DNA of 46,007 bases from Clostridiales bacterium VE202-01 (GTDB taxonomy: Bacteria; Bacillota_I; Bacilli_A; Erysipelotrichales; Coprobacillaceae): positions 1 to 46,007 of the forward strand of contig BAHP02000078.1 of assembly GCA_000508865.1 (NCBI GenBank), given 5' to 3'. Made by a program: the position numbers and the translations under genes. How positions within the stretch are numbered: position 1 is the stretch's first letter; each line of letters starts with the position of its first letter. Under the pieces are notes generated by a model. That model was given only the letters and a program-made list of their open reading frames with translations. It was not told the origin of the DNA and made no database searches. This document shows positions 23,651 through 33,936 of the stretch, piece after piece.

Positions 23651-26600
23651 ATGCTAGGTCATTTACAAGTATATAGTTCTTATAGTTTTCAAGATAGCAC
23701 GATTTTAATTGAAGACTTATGTAAAAAAGCTAGTGATCTCCACTTAGAGGCACTAGCTTTAACTGATAAAAATAATATGTTCGGGGCTATGGAGTTTACC
23801 CGCTATTGTCATAAATACGGGATTAAACCTATTTATGGGATCGAAGCTAGTATTGAAATTGAACAGGAGATATATCCTTTGATTTTAATAGCTAAAGATA
23901 CAACGGGATATTTTAATTTAGTACATCTAGCGAGTGATATATCGCGAAATGCTAATAAAGCAGCTGCATTAGAAAAATTGATAGAATACCAGGAGCATTT
24001 ATTTGTTTTATCAGCCTGTAAAGAAGGAATAATTGAACGGTTGCTTTTAAAGGAATTAGAATCCGAGGCTTTGAAATATTTACAGTTATTTAAAAAAAGT
24101 TTTAAATATTTCTATGTTTGTTTACAAGATCATGGCCTTGCTATGCAAAAAAAAATAAATGAACGTTTGATTGCTTTGTCTCTGTTAGAAAATATTCCCG
24201 TTTGTGTTTCCAATGAGGTCCGTTATCTCGATAGTAAAGATGCTTATACATTAGAATTGTTACAAGCATTTTCTAAAGGATCGATTTTAGAGTTAGATCA
24301 CGTTCCAGTAACCGACCAGTTATATCTTAAATCAAGTTATGAAATGGAAAGTATCTTTGATAAAAAATATATTGAAAATACAAATTATATTATTACTTTA
24401 TGTAATGCGACGATTCCCGTTCATCAGATGCATTTACCTAAGTATCCCGTTCCTAAAAATGGTAAAGCAAGTGAATATTTGCGTCAATTATGTATTGTCG
24501 GGTTAAAGAAACGTTTTAAAGGTGAACAGATCAAAACGATTTATTTGGAAAGATTAAAAAAAGAATTAAATGTGATTACTAAAATGGGCTTTGATGATTA
24601 TTTTTTAATTGTATTTGATTACGTTAGATATGCTAAAATAAACAAAATTTTAGTAGGTCCTGGAAGAGGTTCTGTAGCTGGCAGTTTAGTTGCTTATGTT
24701 TTAGGAATTACCAATGTTGATCCTTTAAAATATGATTTGTTGTTTGAGCGTTTTTTGAATGAAGAAAGAATCAGCATGCCAGATATTGATATTGATTTTC
24801 AAGATGATCGGCGTGATGAAATAGTTGCCTATGTTACTAATAAATATGGTCAGGATCATGTGGCGCAAATTGTTACTTTTTCAACATATGGGCCTAAAGT
24901 AGCGATAAAAGATTTAGGTAAAGTTTTAAAAGTTCCTTTACCGAAATTAGAGCTCTTAGCTAAAAATATTCCCACTAATTATAAAAATCGCAAGAGTGCT
25001 AAAGAAGTATATGAAACATCATATAATTTTCAATCCATGGTCAACAAAGATCCCGCTTTGCTAAAAATCATGCCTGCTGTTTTTACTGTTGAGAAATTAC
25101 CACGAAATATTTCTACGCATGCAGCCGGAGTAGTATTATCTAATGATCCTTTAGATCAGGTCGTTCCTTTAGTCAAGGGACCGAATGATGGCATCATGAC
25201 CCAGTATTCGAAAGATTACATCGAAGAAGTAGGATTATTAAAAATGGATTTTTTGGGATTAAAGAATTTAACGATAATTGATTATATGATCAAAGATATT
25301 GAAAGAAATTATGATATAAAAATTAATATTAATGAAATTGATCTTGATGATCAAAAAACATATCGATTAATTAGTAGTGGTGATACTTTTGGTATTTTTC
25401 AATTAGAATCACCAGGAATGAAAAATCTTTTAATTAAGATGAAGTGTAATTGTTTAGATGATATAATTGCAGCCATTGCTTTATTTAGACCGGGACCAAT
25501 GGCTAATATCCCGGCTTATATTGCCCGCAAAAATGGTCAAGAGCCAATTACATATCCTTTGGAATGCTTGAAACCAATTTTATCTTCAACTTATGGGATA
25601 ATGATCTATCAGGAACAAATCATGCAGGTTGCTAGAAAAGTAGCTGGATTTTCGTTAGCTAAAGCTGATATTTTAAGAAAAGCCGTATCGAAAAAGACCG
25701 TTAGTTTAATGACTTCGATGAAAAGTGAGTTTATAACTGGTGCAATTAATAACGGTTTTAGTGAAGAGGAAGGTAATAAAGTTTTTGATTTGATTGAAAA
25801 ATTTGCTAATTATGGTTTTAATAAGTCGCATTCAGTTGCTTATGGTTACGTAGCGTACTGGTTAGCTTATTTAAAAGCTAATTATCCTTTAGAATTTTTT
25901 AGTGCTTTATTATCTAATGAACAAAGCAGTGACAGCAGTAAGATAAGCTGTATTCAAGAGGGTAGAAAATACGGAATTAGGCTTTTACCACCATCGATCA
26001 ATTATTCGACTAATCGTTTTAAAGTTGAAGATGGTAATATTCGTTATTCCCTTTTAGCAATCAAAAACGTTGGATATGCGGGATATCTTGCTATCGTTGA
26101 AGAAAGAAAGAAAGGTTTGTTTAAAGATATATTTGATTTTGTTTCTCGGATGGAGTCAAGTAAACTTAATAGTAAAATGATTGATAGTTTGATCATGGCT
26201 GGAGCGTTTGACGAGTTTAAGCTCAACCGTAGTACGATCAAGGAAAATTTACATAAGATCACGGAGTATGTGCAGTTAAAGAATTCGATTGGCATTGATG
26301 AACCGCCAATTTAACGATCGTTAAAGATAATCGAATGAAAATTTTAGAAGAAGAGAAACTTGTTTTAGGAGTTTATTTATCAATGCATCCAATCGCTTTG
26401 ATAAAAGAAAATATAAAGCAGGAAATTATCAGCATAAATGAATTGAAAAACTATCTTAATAAACCGGTTAGAGTTATAATGGCTTTATCGAGGGTAAAAG
26501 TTATCGTTGATAAAAAAGGGCAGGAAATGTGTTTTGTTGAAGGCTATGATGAAACTGGAGAAATTGATGGAGTTGTTTTTGCAAGTAGTTTTCAGGTTTT

Positions 26601-26703
26601 AAAAAAAATCTTAGTTCGTGGAGAAATTTGTTTGATTGAAGGAAAAGTGAATTTCCGCGATAAATTATCGCTGGTAATAAACCAGGCTAAAAATGTACGT
26701 TAA
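23651..26703 (+). pseudogene. dnaE: DNA polymerase III alpha subunit DnaE, frameshifted near the C-terminus
   Basis: Repaired length is about 1017 residues. The PHP domain starts MLGHLQVYSSYSF; the usual HxH is H-L-Q, so its metal site is degenerate. The polymerase core has GPGRGSVAGSL and the catalytic Asp pair D380 and D382 in PDIDIDF, with the third Asp at 533 in LLKMDFLGL. HhH and OB-fold regions follow. At 26308-26312 the frame ends in TAA (26312-26314) after D-E-P-P; one added base in this AATTT run gives N-L-T-I-V-K-D-N-R-M-K and links to the OB part (VRVIMALSRVKVIVDKKG), which lies at 26460-26700. ATG 23651 fits AAAGGATGTGG better than GTG 23642. DnaE is the lagging-strand or primer-extension polymerase of Firmicutes and essential, so a sequence error is likely. 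Confidence 0.93.
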
Positions 26704-26716
26704 GGATGGATAGAGG

Positions 26717-29326
26717 ATGAAAGAATTTGTATTAATAGATGGAAATTTTTGGTTGTTTAGTTGTTATTATGCAACAGCAGCAATGGGAAACTTGATGGTC
26801 AATAAAGATGGCGTGCCGACAAATGCAGTATATGGTTTTGCCAATCGTTTAGAAAGTTTATTAAGAAAAAATCCCGAATATATCGTGGTGGCTTTTGATG
26901 CTAAAGGGAAAACATTTAGAAGTGAATTATTAGAAAATTATAAAGGAACAAGAAAAGAAACACCAGAAGAGCTGATTTGTCAGTTTTCAATGGTTAGAGA
27001 ATATTTACGCGCTCATAACATTCCTTATTTAGAACTTGAGGGATATGAAGGTGATGATATTATTGGAACTTTATCTAAAAAAGCTAAAGATGCCGGCTTA
27101 AAAGTTGCTATTTATACTAATGATAAGGATATGATGCAGCTTGTTAATGAATCTGTTTATCAGTATAAAAAGCCGCAAAAAAGCGATGAATATGAAATTA
27201 TTACACCTGAGAGCTTTTATGAAAAGTACCAGTTACAGCCTCAACAAATGACTGATCTATTAGGGTTGATGGGCGACACTGCTGATAATATTCCAGGAAT
27301 TCCTGGAATTGGAGAAAAAACAGCATTAAAGCTTTTACATCAATATGAATCAATTGAAAATTTACAAGAGCATATGGCTGATCTAAAAGGAAAAATGGGC
27401 GAAAAAGTTCGAACTAATATTGAACTTGGTGTTCTTTCTAAACAGATTGCAACGATCTGTTTAGATGTTCCGATCGAATTAGATTTAGAAAAATGGCATT
27501 ATGAAGGTCATGATTATGAAGAGTTGGCTGATTTCTATCGACGCTATGATATGAATTCTTTATTAAAAAGAATGTCTTTAAGTCATCAAGTGGAAAAGAA
27601 AGATGAAATTGAAGTGCAAATCGTTGATCACTTACCAATAATTGATAAACCAGCTAGTTTGGTTGTTAGTGTTTATGATACTAATTATCATAAATCACCA
27701 GTTTTAGGATTTGCTATTTATAACGATGAATGCAGTTATTATATTTCTTTTGATGATGCTTATAAATGTGAGCAGTTTAAAGCATATTTAGAAGATGAGA
27801 AGATTGAAAAATATGGTTATGATATTAAAAAATGTGTTAATGCCTGTGCTTGGAACGGTTTAAAACTCAGAGGGTACACATTTGATCTGCAGTTAGCTTC
27901 ATATATTCTCAATCCATCATTAAAAGATGAAATTAAAAGTGTTTGCGAGTTTTATCAATACTATGATGTGTTATATGATGAACAGGTTTATGGCAAAGGA
28001 GCCAAAAAACATCTTCCTGAAACTGAAGAACTTGCTAAACACTTGATCAAACAAGCAAAAGCAATTTATGATTTAAAGGATCAGGCTATTGAAAAACTTA
28101 AAGCTAAGGAACAGTATGAATTATATAAAGATGTTGAAATGCCGGTTTCACGAATCTTAGCAGAAATGGAATTTCAAGGGGCAAAAATAGATTTAACGGT
28201 TTTAAAACAGTTAGAAGCTGATTTTTCTAAGCAAATCGATGTTTTGCAAAGGGATATTTATTTATTAGCGCATAAAGAATTTAATATTTCTTCGCCTAAA
28301 CAGTTAGGAGAAGTGTTATTTGAAGATCTCCAGCTGCCACATGCTAAAAAAACCAAGACCGGTTATTCAACATCTGTTGATGTCTTAAATAAATTAAAAG
28401 ATATCCATCCTATTATTGATAAGGTTTTAGAGTATCGGATGCTTACAAAACTTGTATCAACTTATATAGTGGGGTTACAAGATCAAGTGTTTATTGATAA
28501 AAAGATCCATACGATGTATAATCAGGCATTAACGCAAACGGGAAGACTTTCTTCAACCGATCCTAATTTACAAAATATTCCCGTAAAAACAGAAGAAGGA
28601 AAGTTGATTAGAAAAGCTTTTATTCCTGAAAACGATTATCTTGTTTCATTTGATTACTCCCAAATTGAATTACGAGTTCTTGCAAATTTAGCTCATGTAC
28701 AATCTTTGATTCAGGCTTTTAATGAAGATAAAGACATTCACCGTCATACTGCAAGTGTTGTTTTTGGAGTCCCTGAAGAAGATGTTACTTCACAAATGCG
28801 AAGAAATGCTAAAGCTGTTAATTTTGGAATTATTTATGGAATGAGTGACTTTGGGCTGGCGGAACAAATTGGAGTAAGTGTAAAAGAAGCTCGGGATTTT
28901 ATTCAAAAATATTTTGCCACTTATCCAGAGATTAAAACGTATATGGATCAGTCAATTGCGATGGCTAAAGAAAAAGGCTATGTATCAACGATTCTAAATC
29001 GTAAACGCTACATTCCGGAAATCAAAGAAAAGAATTATGTACGTCAGGAATTTGGCAAACGTTTAGCAATGAATTCGCCAATTCAAGGATCAGCTGCTGA
29101 TATCTTAAAATTAGCGATGATTCAAGTTGATCAGGCTTTAAAAGAAAAAAAATTAAAATCAAAAATGATTTTACAAGTTCATGATGAATTGATTTTTGAT
29201 GTATATCAAGATGAATTAGAAGATGTCATGAATATTGTTAAAGAGGGAATGGAACATGCTGTTAGTATGGAAGTTGAATTAAAAGCAGAAGGGACTTATG
29301 CAAAAAATTGGTATGAGTTAAAGTAG
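26717..29326 (+). CDS. polA: DNA polymerase I
   Basis: The 869-residue protein has three parts. The 5'-3' exonuclease/flap domain (1-290) has EGYEGDDIIGTL, YTNDKDMMQLV and GIPGIGEKTALKLL. The 3'-5' exonuclease-like domain (about 310-480) reads V-Y-D-T-N where proofreading enzymes have D-T-E, so proofreading is probably lost, as in Bacillus. The polymerase (490-869) has TGRLSSTDPNLQNIPV, SFDYSQIELRVLA, RRNAKAVNFGIIYGMS and QVHDELIFDV. It fills gaps and removes RNA primers. The TAGAGG site places ATG at 26717, 13 nt after dnaE, and mutM follows in a few bases, so repair genes form one operon. Confidence 0.97.
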   Translation: MKEFVLIDGNFWLFSCYYATAAMGNLMVNKDGVPTNAVYGFANRLESLLRKNPEYIVVAFDAKGKTFRSELLENYKGTRKETPEELICQFSMVREYLRAHNIPYLELEGYEGDDIIGTLSKKAKDAGLKVAIYTNDKDMMQLVNESVYQYKKPQKSDEYEIITPESFYEKYQLQPQQMTDLLGLMGDTADNIPGIPGIGEKTALKLLHQYESIENLQEHMADLKGKMGEKVRTNIELGVLSKQIATICLDVPIELDLEKWHYEGHDYEELADFYRRYDMNSLLKRMSLSHQVEKKDEIEVQIVDHLPIIDKPASLVVSVYDTNYHKSPVLGFAIYNDECSYYISFDDAYKCEQFKAYLEDEKIEKYGYDIKKCVNACAWNGLKLRGYTFDLQLASYILNPSLKDEIKSVCEFYQYYDVLYDEQVYGKGAKKHLPETEELAKHLIKQAKAIYDLKDQAIEKLKAKEQYELYKDVEMPVSRILAEMEFQGAKIDLTVLKQLEADFSKQIDVLQRDIYLLAHKEFNISSPKQLGEVLFEDLQLPHAKKTKTGYSTSVDVLNKLKDIHPIIDKVLEYRMLTKLVSTYIVGLQDQVFIDKKIHTMYNQALTQTGRLSSTDPNLQNIPVKTEEGKLIRKAFIPENDYLVSFDYSQIELRVLANLAHVQSLIQAFNEDKDIHRHTASVVFGVPEEDVTSQMRRNAKAVNFGIIYGMSDFGLAEQIGVSVKEARDFIQKYFATYPEIKTYMDQSIAMAKEKGYVSTILNRKRYIPEIKEKNYVRQEFGKRLAMNSPIQGSAADILKLAMIQVDQALKEKKLKSKMILQVHDELIFDVYQDELEDVMNIVKEGMEHAVSMEVELKAEGTYAKNWYELK

Positions 29327-29335
29327 GTGAAAAAG

Positions 29336-30148
29336 ATGCCAGAATTACCAGAAGTTGAAACAGTCAGAAGGACGTTAAAAAACTTTGTATTAGAAAGAAA
29401 GATTACAAGTGTAGATATTATTTATCCTAAGATTATCGAAGATGATCCTGAAAAATTTATTAAAGCAGTTAGTGATCAAAAAATTAATGATATTGATCGG
29501 ATCGGAAAATATCTGATTTTTAAATTGGATGACATAGCTTTTGTCTCACATTTAAGGATGGAAGGGAAATACCACTATGTTGATAAAGATATGCCCTTAA
29601 ATAAGCATGATCATATTATCTTCAATCTCGATAACGGGAAACAGCTTCGTTATAATGATACGCGTAAATTTGGACGGATAAAATTAGTTGATTTAAATAA
29701 TTATGCAAATGAACTGCCTCTTTCGAAACTTGGACCAGAGCCATTTGAGGCCGATGTTAAAGAGCTATATACAAAGTTACATAAATGCCGTTTACCAATC
29801 AAACATGCCATTTTAGATCAAAGTATAATTGCGGGAATAGGCAATATTTATGCTAATGAAATATGTTTTGCAATGCATTTAGATCCTCATACGCCAGCTT
29901 GTAAATTAACTAAAAAAAGTGTTGTGGAATTAAAGGAAACAGCTTCTGATATTTTAAATGAAGCCATCAAACAAGGTGGTACGACGATTCACTCATTTAG
30001 TGCTAATGGTATTGATGGGTTGTTCCAAGTGAAGCTAAAGGCTCATTTACAAAAGAAATGTCCTATTTGTGGTGGTGATATAACGAAAGAGGCTATCAAA
30101 GGTCGAGGAACGTATTATTGTAAACATTGTCAAAAAAGGAGGCGATAA
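29336..30148 (+). CDS. mutM: Formamidopyrimidine-DNA glycosylase
   Basis: The 270-residue protein begins M-P-E-L-P-E-V-E-T-V; Pro2 is the catalytic nucleophile after Met removal, which fixes the start at ATG 29336 rather than the in-frame GTG 29327. Other marks are the SHLRMEGKY block, NDTRKFGRIKL, AGIGNIYANE and a zinc finger with C-x2-C (CPICGG) and C-x2-C (YYCKHCQKR). It removes 8-oxoguanine and other oxidised purines. The polA-mutM order is conserved in Bacillus. Confidence 0.97.
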   Translation: MPELPEVETVRRTLKNFVLERKITSVDIIYPKIIEDDPEKFIKAVSDQKINDIDRIGKYLIFKLDDIAFVSHLRMEGKYHYVDKDMPLNKHDHIIFNLDNGKQLRYNDTRKFGRIKLVDLNNYANELPLSKLGPEPFEADVKELYTKLHKCRLPIKHAILDQSIIAGIGNIYANEICFAMHLDPHTPACKLTKKSVVELKETASDILNEAIKQGGTTIHSFSANGIDGLFQVKLKAHLQKKCPICGGDITKEAIKGRGTYYCKHCQKRRR

Positions 30149-30149
30149 A

Positions 30150-31100
30150 ATGATAAAATGGGGAATTATTGGTGCTGGAAGAATCGCCCATCGCTTTTGT
30201 AAAGCTTTAAGCAATGATAAAAGAGCTTGTTTAGAAGCTGTAAGTTGTCGCAGTCTTGAAAAGGCTAATGCGTTTAAACAAAAATTTCCATGTCATAAAG
30301 CTTATGGTTCTTTTCAAGAAATCTTAGATGATCCTAATATTGATGCTGTATATATTGCTTTACCACATTACTATCATTATGAATGGATCAAAAAAAGCAT
30401 TTTGTCTCATAAAAGGGTTCTAGTTGAAAAACCAGCAACAATAAATAGTCAACAGATGCTAGAAATCAAAGAATTAGCTAAAAAAGAAAAAGTTTTAGTG
30501 ATGGAAGCGATGAAAAATAAGTTTACACCATGTTATAAAGAAGCAAAAAAGTTACTCGAAGATAAGATAATTGGTGAAGTTGAAAAAATTGAAACTTCAT
30601 TTTGCAGTGAACATTTAGAGTATGATCCTAATTCTTATTTATTTGATCCTAAACAAGGGGGCTGCCTGTTAGATTTAGGAATCTATAATATTAGTTATTT
30701 AGATGATTTTTTTAAAGCTGCGATAAGTGATTTAACAGTAACGTCTAAACATCATGAATGTGGTGTCGATAGTTATGTTAATGCTAGAATTGAATTTAAT
30801 GATCAAATTGGAATAGTTGAATGTGCGATGGATCGCAAAAAAGAAAATCGGGCTATTTTTACGGGAAGTATTGGTAAAATGATCGTCAAACCATTACATC
30901 GCCCTTTAGATATTGAAATTATCTTAAATGATGGGCAAATTATTAATAAACATTTTGATTATGATTACGATGATTTTTATAGTGAAATAGCTCACTTTAA
31001 TGATTTGCTTGAAAGAGATAAATTAGAAAGTAAGATCATGAGTCTTGATAATAGTTTAAATTGTGCTAAAATTCTAGAAATGATCAAGGAGAAGATGTAA
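30150..31100 (+). CDS. Gfo/Idh/MocA family oxidoreductase
   Basis: The 316-residue protein has an N-terminal Rossmann domain (WGIIGAGRIAHRF) for NAD(P), the family motif VEKPATIN with its Lys, and a C-terminal alpha/beta domain with GGCLLDLGIYNI, where other members place substrate-binding Asp and His residues. These enzymes oxidise or reduce sugars, inositols or related compounds; the substrate cannot be told. It is inserted between mutM and coaE, which are near neighbours in Bacillus, and begins one base after the mutM stop. Shine-Dalgarno: AAAGGAGG. Confidence 0.9.
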   Translation: MIKWGIIGAGRIAHRFCKALSNDKRACLEAVSCRSLEKANAFKQKFPCHKAYGSFQEILDDPNIDAVYIALPHYYHYEWIKKSILSHKRVLVEKPATINSQQMLEIKELAKKEKVLVMEAMKNKFTPCYKEAKKLLEDKIIGEVEKIETSFCSEHLEYDPNSYLFDPKQGGCLLDLGIYNISYLDDFFKAAISDLTVTSKHHECGVDSYVNARIEFNDQIGIVECAMDRKKENRAIFTGSIGKMIVKPLHRPLDIEIILNDGQIINKHFDYDYDDFYSEIAHFNDLLERDKLESKIMSLDNSLNCAKILEMIKEKM

Positions 31101-31670
31101 GTGGAAGTATTAGGGATCACAGGCAGTATTGCAACTGGTAAAAGTACAGTAACTAATTATTTAAAGGAAAAAGGTTATTTAGTAGTTGATAGTGATAAAT
31201 TGGCATATGATGCTTTAACTATTGATGATGATTGTATTAATAGGACGAAGCAAAGATTTAATTTAGCTGATGGACCAATTGATCGTAAAGCTTTGGGACG
31301 AATTGTTTTTAACGATAGAAAAGCTAAAAAGGATCTAGAAGATATTATTCATCCTTATGTGATAAAAAGAATTAAAGATGTAATCGCTGATAATCAGGAT
31401 AAAAAATTTATCTTTTTAGATATTCCATTATTATTTGAAAATAATTTAGAGTATTTATGTGATAAAATAATTGTGGTATATTTAAACGAACAGGAAGAAA
31501 TAAAAAGATTGATGAAACGTGATAACATTGATGAAGCTTATGCCAAAGTTATTATTGCAAACCAAATAAGCATTGAAGAGAAAAGACTTCGTGCTGATAT
31601 TGTTTTAGATAATAATCAAGGATTAGAACAATTATATATACAAATTGAAGCTCTATTGGAAGGAAGATAG
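31101..31670 (+). CDS. coaE: Dephospho-CoA kinase
   Basis: The 189-residue protein has normal size. The P-loop is GITGSIATGKST, followed by DSDKLAYDAL and the LDIPLLFEN block. It phosphorylates the ribose 3'-OH of dephospho-CoA, the last step of CoA synthesis. The start is GTG 31101, directly after the TAA of the oxidoreductase, with AAGGAGAAG upstream. The next gene, dnaB, begins one base after its stop. Confidence 0.96.
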   Translation: MEVLGITGSIATGKSTVTNYLKEKGYLVVDSDKLAYDALTIDDDCINRTKQRFNLADGPIDRKALGRIVFNDRKAKKDLEDIIHPYVIKRIKDVIADNQDKKFIFLDIPLLFENNLEYLCDKIIVVYLNEQEEIKRLMKRDNIDEAYAKVIIANQISIEEKRLRADIVLDNNQGLEQLYIQIEALLEGR

Positions 31671-31671
31671 T

Positions 31672-32916
31672 ATGAATGGATCAATGATGTCAGATCTGTA
31701 TACAGTTAATGCTAATTATCCCCTTGACAGTATTCATATGCGTTCGATATCATTATTATATCAACCACTGATTGGAAACATGGCATGTAGTTTATATTTA
31801 AGTCTTTATGCAGAATTAGATCAACTTACTTTAACTAAGGCTCCGAGTCTTTTTAGTCGTTTAACCAAAATAACAGGATTATCACTAGCAGAAATAAATG
31901 AAGCAAGTTTGAAATTAGAAGCTATTGGACTTTTAGCTAAATATAAAAAAGATATTGAAAATAAAAGAATCTATTTATATGTTATCAAAACGCCATTAGC
32001 ACCAGCTAAGATTTTTAATCATACTATTTTAGGACCATTGTTATTACAGCGTTTAGGTGAAGAAGAATTGTATCGCACTAAATTGTGTTTTAAATCATCA
32101 GCTGTAAATATTGATCAAAGTTATGATAATGTTACTGCTAAATTTACAGATGTTTTTGATATAAATTTATTAGAGGGAAGTAATGAGATATTAGTCGAGA
32201 AAGATTATTTTAACAGCGATTATGGTAAAATTGAAAGTGAGTATGATTTGGAACTATTTTATCAAGGATTAAAAGATTATCAGATAAAAAGAAGCATAAT
32301 AACAAGTGATGATGAAACAATTATTAAACAGCTGGGAACATTGTATAGTATCAATGCATTAGATATGCAGGGACTTGTCAAAGACAGCATTCAAAATGAT
32401 AAATTAGTACATAAACTATTAATAAAAAATTGCCGTGATCATTATGATTTAATGATGCCTGAAAAATTTAATGAAATATATCATAAACAGCCTATAGCTC
32501 ATAAAAGTTCTCATGGTGATGATCCATTAAATATGCATATTCGTTATTTAGAAAGTATCAATCCTTATCAGCTTTTAAAAGATAAGCAGGGTGGTAGAGA
32601 GCCATTAAAACATGATTTGCAAATTGTTGAATCTATCATGACATCTTTATATTTAGAACCTGGAGTAATGAATGTCTTGATTGAGCTAACGCTGTCACAA
32701 TGCGACAATGTTTTATCACGAGCATTTATGCAGTCACGTGCTTCACAGTGGAAACGTAAAAAAATAAAAACGGTTAAAGAAGCTATGGATGAAGCTAATT
32801 TGTATTTAAAATATCGTCGTAATAACAGTGATCTTGAAGAAGAAAATATAAGTATGGTTGATGATAAAGATATTGATGAAACTGAGTTGGAAGAGTTCTT
32901 GAGCCAGTTTGAATAG
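31672..32916 (+). CDS. dnaB: Replication initiation and membrane attachment protein DnaB (Firmicutes type)
   Basis: The 414-residue protein has the DnaB/DnaD organisation: an N-terminal winged-helix region (NYPLDSIHMRSISLLYQPLI) and a C-terminal DnaD-like region (EPGVMNVLIELTLSQCDNVL, then SQWKRKKIKTVKEAMDEANL). Firmicutes DnaB is a helicase co-loader and is unrelated to E. coli DnaB helicase. The acidic tail (DDKDIDETELEEF) is a family trait. ATG 31672 follows GAAGGAAG; the longer frame overlapping coaE is rejected. nrdR, often upstream in Bacillus, is missing here. dnaI follows by 9 nt. Confidence 0.93.
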   Translation: MNGSMMSDLYTVNANYPLDSIHMRSISLLYQPLIGNMACSLYLSLYAELDQLTLTKAPSLFSRLTKITGLSLAEINEASLKLEAIGLLAKYKKDIENKRIYLYVIKTPLAPAKIFNHTILGPLLLQRLGEEELYRTKLCFKSSAVNIDQSYDNVTAKFTDVFDINLLEGSNEILVEKDYFNSDYGKIESEYDLELFYQGLKDYQIKRSIITSDDETIIKQLGTLYSINALDMQGLVKDSIQNDKLVHKLLIKNCRDHYDLMMPEKFNEIYHKQPIAHKSSHGDDPLNMHIRYLESINPYQLLKDKQGGREPLKHDLQIVESIMTSLYLEPGVMNVLIELTLSQCDNVLSRAFMQSRASQWKRKKIKTVKEAMDEANLYLKYRRNNSDLEEENISMVDDKDIDETELEEFLSQFE

Positions 32917-32925
32917 GAGGACAGC

Positions 32926-33834
32926 ATGAAAAGTATCCAGGGTCTTAATTTATTTATTAATGATGAAAGTTTTAATAAAAATAAAGAAAATAGTATTAAT
33001 GAATTATTAAATGATAATAATATAGTTAAGATATTAGAAAAATATCATTTGAATCGTCATGATATTGAAGAAAATTGGATTGAATTTTTAGATTATAAAG
33101 AGGATCTAGATATTTGCAAAGGATGTCGGTCTTTAAAGGAATGTACTAAGATTTCTAAAGGGATGGTACGACAATTTAACTATCAAGATGGTGAAATCAA
33201 ATTATCATTAACACCTTGTCAATATGGAAAAACATATTTTGATGAACAGAATATTTTAAATAGTATTTTACTCAAAAATGTTAGTAGCCGTATTTTGCTT
33301 ACTAAGCCAAGTGACTTAACATTAAAAAATGATGCTACAGGCAATGGTACAGCAATTATCAAGATGATGAGTGATTATATAAAAAATCCAGTTCATAAAG
33401 GTTTTTATCTTTATGGTGATGGTGGCAGTGGAAAAAGTACTATTATGGGATTTTTAATTCGCTGTTTGGTTATTAAAGGATATAAATGCGGTTTTATTCA
33501 TTTTCCAACGTATTTAATGGATCTAAAAAGTTCTTTTGGTAATGAAGGAGTAAATAGTTCAATCGAGCTGATGAAAAATCTTGATTATTTGGTTATTGAT
33601 GATGTAGGGGGCGAAAGTGTTACATCATGGTCACGTGATGAAGTTCTTTCTGCAGTTTTGGCATATCGACTTCAAAATGAAAAAGCTACTTTTTTTACAA
33701 GTGAATATTCTTTGGAAAAGTTAAAAAAAATATATACTTTAAAAACCGGCGATAAAGAAAGGGTAGAACGGCTGATTTCTAGAATAAAAGCAATCAGCAT
33801 TCCAATAGAATTAAAGGGTAAAGATCTACGATAA
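32926..33834 (+). CDS. dnaI: Primosomal protein DnaI, helicase loader
   Basis: The 302-residue AAA+ protein has a Cys cluster in the N-terminal part (CKGCRSLKEC, later PCQYGK), matching the zinc-binding helicase-interaction domain. Walker A is YGDGGSGKSTIMG (around residue 165), Walker B YLVIDDVGGES, and the sensor/arginine-finger part has ERVERLISRIK. It loads the replicative helicase with DnaB and DnaD. AGGAGG precedes the ATG. It closes the replication operon before a terminator. Confidence 0.95.
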   Translation: MKSIQGLNLFINDESFNKNKENSINELLNDNNIVKILEKYHLNRHDIEENWIEFLDYKEDLDICKGCRSLKECTKISKGMVRQFNYQDGEIKLSLTPCQYGKTYFDEQNILNSILLKNVSSRILLTKPSDLTLKNDATGNGTAIIKMMSDYIKNPVHKGFYLYGDGGSGKSTIMGFLIRCLVIKGYKCGFIHFPTYLMDLKSSFGNEGVNSSIELMKNLDYLVIDDVGGESVTSWSRDEVLSAVLAYRLQNEKATFFTSEYSLEKLKKIYTLKTGDKERVERLISRIKAISIPIELKGKDLR

Positions 33835-33863
33835 AAAAATCTTAATGTTTTATTTAAAATATT

Positions 33864-33893
33864 AAAGATTTGATGGAAACATCAATCTTTTTG
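33864..33893 (+). terminator. Terminator after dnaI
   Basis: AAAGATTTGATG and CATCAATCTTT pair with one bulge around GAAA, then a T run. Confidence 0.75.
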
Positions 33894-33902
33894 TGTTAAA
33901 AT
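33894..33902 (+). promoter_or_regulatory. Extended -10 promoter of pfkA
   Basis: TGTTAAAAT (TGn-TAAAAT) lies 34 nt before the pfkA ATG, directly after the dnaI terminator. No convincing -35 element. Confidence 0.4.
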
Positions 33903-33936
33903 GTCTTGGAAATAGAGGTTATAAGGAGGAGAAAGA

